This document shows, in pieces, positions 41,101 through 53,100 of a stretch of DNA of 64,000 bases. The translations under genes were made by a program, and so were the position numbers. Source of the DNA: Siphonodentalium dalli (Eukaryota; Mollusca; Scaphopoda; Gadilida; Siphonodentaliidae); the NCBI GenBank assembly GCA_032622095.1, contig CP136064.1, positions 246,855,827 to 246,919,826 of the forward strand. Reading direction: 5' to 3'. Positions within the stretch are counted from its first letter, which is position 1. Each line of letters starts with the position of its first letter. The notes beneath the pieces were generated by a model that was not told where the DNA came from, searched no databases, and saw only the letters and a list, made by a program, of their open reading frames with translations.

Positions 41101-44100
41101 AACAAATTTATAATCTGAAATTTTCCCACAAATGAATATGAATCATACTGCTCTTGTATTATCTGTTAACCCTTTACCCAACAAACCGGCCAAAACCGGC
41201 CAAATAAAGCTTCAACAGCCTAAAATATCTTCGGTCTGTCTAAATAGAACCATACAAATATGGGTATCATTGGAACCGGCTCCGTGACCACATTGTGATA
41301 GTTACAGTTATGCCCTGTGCCAATCCATTCTCTTATATATGCGAGTCGACCATAGGTCGCCTCGCATATATAAGAGAATGCATTGGCCTAAAAAAAATCT
41401 TTTTTTAACACGTTTTACCATTTTTTCTTACATTCTTTAACAATTTTATAATTTTTAATGTGTTAAGCCAATGCATTCTCTTATATATGCGAGGCGACCT
41501 ATGGTCGACTCGCATATATAAGAGAATGCATTGGCACAGGGCCCTTCTGTTGGGTAAAGGGTTAATGTCGGCTCAGAATAGTGGGAGATATTGCCGGTTC
41601 TCAAAACCGCTCTTCCTCTATTCAATGTTTTGTGACAAATTGAAATTTCTTCGAGCATTCAATCAGGAGAGAGCTAGTCGCTGGCCTGGTCCTGTTCGGT
41701 TTGACAGATTTCAATTGTCAATTTTCAATTGTCTGGCAATACTTTGGAGTGTTTTATCAATAACAAATACAGAGGGTCTTTTCGTAGTCGAGTCGAGGCT
41801 AACAACCGAGTACTGAGGGAATACCCCAACATCTTTGGAACTAAGTGAGTCATCATAGGTCGCCTCGCATATATAAGAGAATGCATTGGCCTAAAAAAAT
41901 TAATTTTTTTAACACTTTTTACCATTTTTTCTTACATTCTTTAACAATTTTATAATTTTTAATGTGTTAAGCCAATGCATTCTCTTATATATGCGAGGCG
42001 ACCTATGGTCGACTCGCATATATAAGAGAATGCATTGGCACAGGGCCCTTCTGTTGGGTAAAGGGTTAATCTGTCTGTCATCTACTTTTATTACATGAAC
42101 ACCCCTCCAAATGAATAATACTTTGGCAATACTTTGGAGTGTTTTATCAATAACAAATACAGAGGGTCTTTTCGTAGTCGAGTCGAGGCTAACAACCGAG
42201 TACTGAGGGAATACCCCAACATCTTTGGAACTAAGTGAGTCATCATAGGTCGCCTCGCATATATAAGAGAATGCATTGGCCTAAAAAAATTATTTTTTTT
42301 AACACTTTTTACCATTTTTTCTTACATTCTTTAACAATTTTATAATTTTTAATGTGTTAAGCCAATGCATTCTCTTATATATGCGAGGCGACCTATGGTC
42401 GACTCGCATATATAAGAGAATGCATTGGCACAGGGCCCTTCTGTTGGGTAAAGGGTTAATCTGTCTGTCATCTACTTTTATTACATGAACACCCCTCCAA
42501 ATGAATAATAGACCTTTCCAATGTATACTTTTCAGGGACCAGCCAAGAGGGGTATCAAATTGGGAGTCACTTAAACATTTGGTTTTTATTGAGTAGTGGG
42601 CTGTTATCAGGGTTAACAATGGCTGAAGTTCAATTTAGTTGAGATGGCTAGTTGTTATGGCTACAGTTCAAATTTCAATAATTGTTATGTTCGCCATCTA
42701 TTAAAGAGAATCCAAATAGAAATAGAAGTCCACTTCATATGCAAACTGCTTCACGAATTTCATTGAATATATCTATGGTATACACACCCCTTTCACCCTT
42801 TGGACCAATGACCTGTGGATATCCATCTGCTTGGTTTCCGTCTCCTGAATCACCCTTCTCACCCTGAAAACATTAACGAGCATAGTAATTTTAATTCACA
42901 CTTTTTGAAGGAATCCACACCACTTGGAGTGGTCCAGGTTACATTTGAACCCTTTCATGAAGGGAGCAATGCTGGTGCAGCATTAAAAATCTGTGCCAGT
43001 GTATTCTCTTATAAATGTGAGTCTCCCATAAGGAGGCTCACATATATAAGAGAATGCACTGGCTTACACGGTCAAGGTAAATATTGTTAGGTCAATGTAT
43101 TCTCTTATATATGCAAGGCTCCCTATGGGAGACTCGCATATATAAGAGAATGCATTGGCACAGGGTTTTCAAAAAATTTCAGGAAGCTCCAGTCATGGAA
43201 GAGTTAAATCAAACATATCCTGGCTTTCACTTTCAGGGCTGTGAACCTACTCAAATTGTGCATCTAAATCTCACCTGGTGTTGACACATTCCGATTAGGT
43301 ACATGTATAACTAGTCGATAACAAAACACATTTATGACGGGTGAGAGGACTTGCATAATGCAGTCCGAGCATTCTACCCGGCCTTTGGACGGAAACGGCT
43401 CAACACATTTATGACACATTTGGTCTTACAGTGGGATAGACAAATACACATGTGTTGACATAAGCTGGTCATTCATTGCATGTAATAATAATATTGACCA
43501 CGGGAGCTATGTGTGACTGGCTAACTCCGGTAGTAATTTAACCTAATCCTTTGGATCAGTGAAGGTCAAGAATTTATCTTCTGACTCTACATGGGAAGAC
43601 CCAGGTTTCAGTAATTAAATACATTTGGTAATTTATAAATGCAATTTACGCAGTTATAACAAACTCTTTTCACGGATTGATTGGGGAACATGATTCTGTA
43701 CAGTGCCAAGCCTTGAAATAGCGTGTCTGTCATTTGCAGAATGAGGTCCCCAGAGGGTGAAATTAGTGATGCTACCCCACATAGTGGGCTAGCATCACTA
43801 AATTCACCCTCTGGGAACCTCATTCTGCTGAGGTGTAAGCAGAATGAGGTCCCCAGAGGGTGAATGCGGGGCAGCATCACTAAATTCACCCTCTGGGGAC
43901 CTTATTCTGCAAATGACAGACACCCTATTTCAATTTCAAGGCTTGTACAGTGCAACTCTACTATACATAGCATTTGGCCACAGATATAATCCCTACATCA
44001 TAATTTGATAAAAAATAGTGGCAATATATCACGCCTGGCAATTTCAACAATCGTGTTTTCTATAGCTTCTATAAGTTATTAAACTAATGATATATCCTGA

Positions 44101-47100
44101 CGACTCATCTCATATACTGCAAAAACCTAACACCGTACAGATTTGTTTTCAATGAGATTTTTGTCGATAAAATTTCTTGCCTTGAAATATGGTGACCAGA
44201 GCTGTTAAGTTTCATGGATTGCCATAACGAAAAACCCCATAATACAGATAAGTGCCCATTTCTCCCACATGTGGCCCCAATAAATACATCTGATTTTCGT
44301 TGGTAAAATAGACAGGAATGCACTTTGATTCCAGGGTAACAACCTTAATTGATTTTCACACTCTCCCAAAGCCATGATTGTGTCATGATGTGTGAAAATG
44401 CTGTATAAACAAAGACACTTCACAGGTGACCGCAGAAGTGAAAAATGACAGATATGACAATGTAAACAATAGAGGGGGGAATCTATATTTTTAAAAGGAT
44501 TTCCCTAGCTGCTGTAGCTTTCTACTGCGCATGTCTTATAAGCTACAGCCGGCAGGCTACAGCTGGCTACAGTCTGCGCGCTCAAATATGGCCGCTATTT
44601 CTCAGCTGTTAAAAGTGTTGTATTATTTTATATAACATGCTTGTTTCTCACATTAGCTGTATGAAACTCTGTTTTCATTTCTCAATATCAATATTAACTT
44701 TTTTTAACCCCGCCATTTCGAGATTGTTTTTCCTTGCATAAATGTGATTAATTGACAAAATGGATCTCAAATATCTAGTTATTAACCTCATCTGCTACAG
44801 CTCGTTAGATATCCTCTATATATTCAACTAGATAATTTATCAATTCCTGCAATTTGCATCATACCTTTAATTTGAGGAGCATCCGTTCATCGATTTGACC
44901 GGCAGTACCTGGAAAGCCGCGTAGCCCCCTGGGTCCACCTCGTCCTTTGTCGCCCTTTCTTCCTCTCCACCCTCGACCATCTCGACCCTGGAAGGAAGAA
45001 CATCAAATCTTTAACCCTTTCAGAAGTTAACCAATAATAATAAATAATTTATTTTGTACAACTTTAAAACAGACACTCTGTGAACCCTACCTTCTTACTA
45101 ATAGTACACAAATCAAACTTATTTATAATGTCTATCTACTGCCGAGCCCTGAATGTAAAAGACAAAACACAAATTTGAAATATATTACAGGGCCCAAAAG
45201 ATACAGCGGCAGGATGACATTCATAAAAGCCACGTGCTTACTGTTGGTCTCCCTCTCATTAGATACAAATTATATGCATAAATCCTCCAGCACTGTCATT
45301 CTATTACTCGGTCAACTCATGTATAAACTGTTCATGTTATTATAAATGGGAAATAAACAATGTTTAATCCAAAACCACATGATCAGTGCTCTAAAACAGT
45401 TTACATAGTGGATATTTGTAAACAATGAACAATAAAATTATCTAGATTTGAATTAAAAAGTTAAAAACAACTAATAAAATATGGGACCATTTAACCCTTT
45501 ACCCAACAAAACGGCCAAAACCGGCCAAATAAAGCTTCAACAGCCTAAAATATCTTCGGTCTGTCTCAATAGAACCATACAAATATGGATATCATTGGAA
45601 CCGGCTCCTTGACCACATTGTGATAGTTACAGTTATGCCCTGTGCCAATGCATTCTCTTATATATGCGAGTCGACCATAGGTCACCTCGCATATATAAGA
45701 GAATGCATTGGCCTAAAAAAAATCTTTTTTTAACACTTTTTACCATTTTTTCTTACATTCTTTAACAATTTTATAATTTTTAATGTGTTAAGCCAATGCA
45801 TTCTCTTATATATGCGAGGCGACCTATGGTCGACTCGCATATATAAGAGAATGCATTGGCACAGGGCCGTCCTGTTGGGTAAAGGGTTAAATGTTAGAAC
45901 TAGAGTTCAACAATAAAAGCGCTGAGACGTGGCCAAGAATATACAGATGTGAGCACTAAAATCAAATAAAACTAATTGATGAAGAAAGATAAGAGCGCGT
46001 GGATGTGAGTATTATAAGAATAACAATAAGATTTCAGAAATTTAAAGGGATACTGTACTCAAATGTTGTTGTTGGTTTCTATAGTCTCAGAGTCATAGAA
46101 TAAGGTAACCAGATTTCCATTATTTGAAAGTCTGTTGAGTACGAAGTAATGTTATGGATGGCAGATTAGCCAGAATGTGAAAATACAAATTGTCATTGTC
46201 AAGTAATTTTTGTAAAATATTCAAGCAAATGTATCAAATAAATGTTATAATATATGTTTACTTGTCCCATATACTATATATGCCATTTAAAGTTAGAAGT
46301 TCTTGATCTAAAGCATACCTATCAATACTACTCCTACAGTAATATCCTAAATAAACAACCCCTAAACCACAGCAGAATTATTAGTAATTTTTCAGGATTT
46401 AGTTGGAAATATGGCTTGTTGCCATTCATCGGAAAGCTCTCAGTGAGAGCTTTCTGATGAATGGCAACAAGCCATATTTCCGACTAAATCCTGAAAAAAT
46501 TTCCCATAATTCTGCTGTGGTTAAAGGATCATATACTTTGGGCATTACTGTATGTCAATGACAATTATTATTTAGAACTTACAGGGAAACCAGGCATTCC
46601 CATTTGACCCTTCCGTCCAGATAGCCCAGACAAACCATCACGGCCAGGAAGTCCGTCCTTTCCAGCAGGTCCTATTGGACCAATCTCACCCTGTACGGAA
46701 AAGAGGTAAAGTTGAAAAAATATATAGGACATAGACAAGGAAAGTCGTAACCGCATCAATGTCTTTCTACAGTTAAAGTGATGGGTGATCAAATAAAAAC
46801 GGAGAATAATCTGGCTAAAAGTAGTTATATTTTACGAACATTATATCCAAATTAACATGACACACCATCATTCTTATATATTAATTAAATCTAGCGACTC
46901 TCGATGGATAAATCGTTTTCGTTAGTTTATTGCCGGTAGTTGCGTCCCGAATCGAGATGTAAATATTTACAATTCAGCATAGTTCAGACAATGTTTTCTA
47001 TGGAGTGGAACGGTTGATTTGCTTGGAATTTTCGGAGATTTTAGTATAATGCTACATTCCTCCAGTTAACATAGCCCTTGAATACTAACTGATCAGTTTC

Positions 47101-50100
47101 ACGCACCCGAATAAGTCCATAATATGTCTTTAATCCTTGCATGACAGGAGTTGCTCTAGTGCGTCACTAAACCCTTTGGACATTTATGTCGTTTACAGTA
47201 GTTTTAGGGTAACATTATATTATGTTACATAACATAAAAAAAGATGGATATTATTTTTATTATCTATTAATTGGTGCTTTTAATAATGTTGGTTGTCTGA
47301 TTTGTTTGTTACAACATGCGATGGCTAAAATATTACTCAGTTTATTTGCATGGATATGACATCATATATGACATACCCACCAATCAAAGTGTTAAGAATG
47401 AGTATCACCATTGTAAACCAGTCTGATTAATATTGCACAAACTATTTTTTTCTGTTGCAAATTTTCTCATTACAATTATGCTGATGTTTGTTATTTAATA
47501 AAATAATGGAGGTATATAGGCGGTCATACAATTTAATTTTGAAGGTGAGAAAAAGTAATCATTTGCAAGAAACTGATAAATCTTAGAGGTGGATTATCTC
47601 TTCCACAACATGATCTATACAGTTTCCTAGGTATCAAATAATAAATATGAATCAAAGATCCCAGTCCGGAAACGCGTATTATCAATTAATATATATATAT
47701 TTTTTTCGTATAAAATAACTTTGTGCTGTTCATTAATGGTCCCTGATATTCATGACCATTTTTTTTATTTGCATTTATTGGATATTTTAAGTTATTGTAT
47801 TCATTGAAAATAAGCATATGGTACACTCTAGGTCTTTTCTTCTTGATTCGCACTTAATATTACAATAGACACAATCAATCGGAGACATTTTGCGACTCGC
47901 ATTCGTTCGGAGCACCACACTGGAGGCCTCTATCTAAAAGTTCTATTTATAGAACAAAGAAGTGTCCCATTAATTGAATAAAATAATATCAAAATAAAAT
48001 CAATATTAATTGATAGAATCATTTCTGGGCAGGGATTTCCAACTCATACATATTATTTGGAACCCAGGAATCTATCTAAATTTTTTTATATAAAGAGATA
48101 ATCCATCTATAACAAGAGATGGACTGTCGTCCGGCGCATACCCCCTCGTTGCATACTGCCTAGTGTGGGCACATCTATAACTTATGATGGCTATACTCAG
48201 ACATATGGCCCCAGAAATCAGCATTTTCATATAAACAAAGATAACTATAGAACAAAAAACCAAAACAAACTTTTAAATGTGCCATTAAATGTCATCATAG
48301 TGGTGAACATCCATACAAAATTTCATTGAGTTCCGAGCATTACTGTTCAAGTTATGAGCTGAACAGACATCGGATGGACCAAACAACCAACATTTCCAGA
48401 TAAACAAAGATGAATAACTCTAGAATGGAAAAGCGGAACAGAACAATGGAACCCCCTATTGAATGTCCTCATAGCAGTGAATATCCATACCAAATTCCAT
48501 TGATATCCCAGCACAATTGTTGAAGTTACAACATGAACAGACACCAGATGGACTAAAAAGCCAACATTTCCAGATAAACAAAGATGAATAACTCTAGAAA
48601 GGAAGAGCGGTGCAAAACAATGGAACCCCCTATTGAATATCCTCATAGCAGTGAACATCCATACCAAATTCCATTGAGATCCCAGCACAATTGTTGAAGT
48701 TACAACATGAACAGACACCAGACAGACCAAAAAGCCAACATTTCCAGATGAGCAAAGATGTATAACTCTAGAATGGAATATCCAAACAAAACGATGGAAT
48801 CCTCCTTTGATGTCCTCATAGCAGTGAACATCCGTACCAAATTTCATTGCGATACGAGCACTACTGTTCAAGTTATGACATGAACAGAAACCAGACGAAC
48901 CAAAAATCCAACATTTCAAGATAAACAAATTTGAATAACTCTAGAATGGAAAATCCGAACAAAACGATGGAAACCTCTATCTAATGTCCTCATAGTAGTG
49001 AACATCCATACCTAATTTCATTGAGATCTGAGCACTACTGTTCAAGTTATGACATGAACAGACATCGGACGGACGTACGGATGGACGGACGGACGGATGC
49101 ACAGACAGGTGCAAAACAGTATACCCCCCTTTTTTTTAAAAAGGGGGTATAAAAATATTCAATTTTTCACCGCTACAGCAGAATAGCTTGTAACTTTCAG
49201 ATATTTTCAATTCCAAATCATTATAATATCTATTACATTCTAACATTTTAAGGAACAACAAGTAATTGAGTTAACCCTTTTTAAATAGTAACTAGGAGAT
49301 CTCTCAGGAAATGTTCAGATAATAAGATTAACAAATGACAATAGGTCGTTTGTTGAACATATTATTTGAACATTAATTCCCACCAATAAATATGAATTAT
49401 TCTGCACTTTTCTCATGTCTGATTTTATTACCTGAGCATCCCTCCAAATGAATGATAGATCATTCCAATGTATACTTTTATAACTGAATGGAGATCCATT
49501 TAGTATATAAAGGGTTAAACATTCCCCTAATAGTAACCACCAACGGTGCTTATACCTAAGGCAGGTGAATGACGTCATATAATTTTTTCTATATCCATCA
49601 GTGATTTTTCAAGATCGCGGGTATAGATTTTTTAGAAATTGTCACGTGACTTCCGGTTAGCAACCGTGTGGAGAGCATCGCGATAAAAATGAAAGTAACT
49701 ACACAACTTACGAAGAATTCACATGTGATTTAAGTCTATTAATTTCAATTAGACCAATTTCTTTGGTTAGCTTAATGAAAGCGAAAAAATATAGACGTCA
49801 TGACACGGTTTCTGACGTCATTTTGGATGTGTGGACCAGAATCCAGACAAGATTGCACAATCCACGACACGTCTTGTCAAGTTGGCATGTCATCTCCATC
49901 GTGATCACTGCGTACGTGATGTTACATAAATTATTCTTAGCGCTATGACGCCGATAAAAGACAAATTTGAGGCACAGCATGTGTGGTTGCTCCACTACGT
50001 GTCACGTACGATTCATATTATTTGATATGATATCTATGATATAATAGAGACGTTGTGAAGTTCATAACCTATGGAAATAATAACATAACGTTTCAGGCAA

Positions 50101-53100
50101 CATGAAATGTAATAAACTTACACCAGTGAGTGCTCCACTGCCACCGACATACTCAACTCGTCCAGGCTCTCCTTTATCTCCCGTAGCACCATCTCGACCC
50201 TAAAGAACAAATGTGGCATGTGTAATATATCTGCAGACATCTACACAAGAACATATTAATGGATGATTCATCAGCAGGCTTGTTTACTTTCCCCTATTTA
50301 GGCGGGAATCTCCCGAAATCCAGCTCCATCTCCTGCACTTGGATTGGGAAACAGATTCTCCATAAATCAATAAAATTGAAATAGAAATGTATCCTCAACA
50401 CATCCAGCTAAAGGAGTTACAAAAAGCCGACAGAAACGCAAAGAAAACAGGCTGCATAATTAGGGGTAATTAATCGCCAAAAGCTTAACTCATGACACCT
50501 CTCATTCAATTAAATTAGCATGGGCATAAAGAAATCATGTGGATTTACTTACCACATGGACAGCATCGTAATTATTAATCCGGCAAAAATCAGCATCAGG
50601 ATGTTTACCCAAAGTGATAAAAAGAAGTGATGACATCTCATGTAATAACAAAGCGAACTAAAGGTGTGACTGTCCCAATGGGACTAACGATGCCCCCGTG
50701 TATTTAAAACACTAAGATGTTTCACATGTCCGTAACATTAAGTTAAAATAATAAAATAACAGATTCTCATTGCAGGTGCACAACCCTAACCCCAAACCCT
50801 AATCCTGAACCTATTGACCAAAAATTGTAGGAATAAAAGCTCGGACAAAAATGTAGCAATAAAAGCTCAGACAAAATTATGCATTTCGCAACAAAGTCGA
50901 GAAAGGGGGATAACTCTACCAAAAAAAGTCTGACAGACGTCATAATCGCAGGTGCACAGGTTCCCATGGTTTTCACAGAAAATGATTAAAAAATGACTGA
51001 GAAACACTCCGGACAAATTTGCGTCCAAGGACGGACAAGCTGATTCCAGTACCCCCCCCCCCCCCCTCCAGCTGGATGACGAAATCATCACATTGTGATC
51101 AACTGCACATGCTTTCGTCAAAAATGTGGTGGTGCACAGACGATTTCTTCATTGATGTACGGCAATTATATTATCCAGGAAGCTTACAGACCCAAATAAG
51201 CACAGTACAGGGCAGGATTTTATCGGCAATTAATTGCCATTCATGTATGCTTATTTGGACCCCGAGAGTACATTCCACAATGAATTTGAGGGCCATTGAA
51301 AGATATCCTAAGTTTTAACATCTATCCCAGTAAATGTATTTTATTAACTCACCGTCAATCCAGCAAGGCCCATCTCTCCAGGAGCCCCGGGAATACCAAC
51401 CGATCCCCGGGGACCAATTTCTCCAACTCCCGGTAATCCGTGTGTGCCTGGTCGTCCATCTATTCCTGGGATTCCATTAACTCCAGAGTCACCCTACAAA
51501 ATTAATATCACATTTAAAAATGCTGTTTGGCGAATATGATTATTATATATTGCTGATGACATCCTGATAAGAATTATCTCATTGACACAAAGGTCAATTA
51601 ACTTTCATTTGTCTGCATTCAAAAGCCTAATTTTACACCAATTGATCATTACTTATTAAGTTTTCATTTTATAAATAAGATGTTACAGGCAATGAAGCCA
51701 CATCTGCAGTCTGCATGTGTCATACATAGAAATTACAATTTCAACTTAAAGACATATTATGCACTTTCATCACCACTTCAAAATGATATTTTACGACTCC
51801 GACACTACACCCCATTAAAGGTACTCAATGCGATCATACCATCAAGATACAACAACATTTCTTCAAAATAGGCTTTAGTTACCAGAATCGATAAATTGCA
51901 ACAAAATTATGCTAACCACTATCAACTATGGTATCAAATTTCCCAAAATGTGTTATTTATCAACATTTTGTTCAACGAAATATGGCCGTATTATCTCTCG
52001 AGTATCATAAAATTTGGCCATATTACCACTTGATTTTAGAGTTATCCATCTTCATCTGCAATTTTGTCTGAATGTCCATTTGATGACATTTTTCTGAGCC
52101 ACAAATAATTGCATATATCTTGAGAAATAACAAACTTCAAACATCGATATCTGATCACTCTGAGCTTTGATGGGTGGGTTCCTCAACTCGAATCAGATAT
52201 TTTTTTCCTCCGAAGCCAAAGAAATAGTAATTTAGGAGCATTAATTCGGATAATGCATCTTCGAGTGTTATTACTATTTTTATTGTAATATATCAGCATG
52301 CATCTACACAATGACTTATTAATGGATAAATCCTCAGGAGACTTGTTACTTTCCCCAAAATATTTATATGGCAGGTTATCCCACCCTCATTTGAACTGTT
52401 TGCTTCTCTACGTATCAATTGTCAATGTGAGGCTCTGTTTTTGTTCAAAATAAAATATTGTTTAGGCCAAATAAAAGATTTTAACAATGATAATTAATTT
52501 ATTTTTGTTTCTGGAATATGTTTTCCAGATTTTGAGAAAAAAATAAAGAGATTTAATTGCCTGAGAACACAGATTATTTAATTGAATTGCCTAATACACT
52601 AATAAATGCGCTCACCTTTCCTCCCTTGTCACCACTGACAAACACTTCACCTTCTCCTGATCCTGGCAAATCTGTGTTGGATGAACAAGATGAGCATTTT
52701 CCGACTGGACCTGCTGGTCCAAGGTCACCGGGGTGTCCAGGCGTACCATCCAAACCAGGCAGACCTGGTTCACCAGGAACACCTGAGTTACCCTGGGGTG
52801 AAAAACAAAATCACAATCAGCTCAATTCCGATGTGAACACATAGATCAGAACTCAACATACATCTGAATTGAAAAAGATCTATCAAACAAACTTATGATT
52901 GACGCAAGCATATCCGGAATCAGTCTACCTTACTCATATTCATATTCATTTTCGCACAGTACTATTTTCAATTTAAAACTGAGCGAAAATTAGTATGACT
53001 CCCCAAGTTTTATCTAAGCACAGTACATATGGGCTAATTTGCTGAATTTACATTTATTATGAACGGTTGAATAGACAATTACATATACATATACATGTAT

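Noticed and set aside
41460..41570. Recurrent short frames translating to CILLYMRGDLWSTRIYKRMH and similar
   Set aside because: They are translations of the 67-bp hairpin core in many elements, with no independent coding support.
48347..48928. 193-codon open frame on the minus strand with internal 58-residue repeats
   Set aside because: It is the translation of a 174-bp satellite. The period is a multiple of three, so openness follows from the repeat.
51019..51318. 99-codon frame with a Pro run
   Set aside because: The Pro run is the translation of a C homopolymer at 51053-51066. The rest shows no motif.
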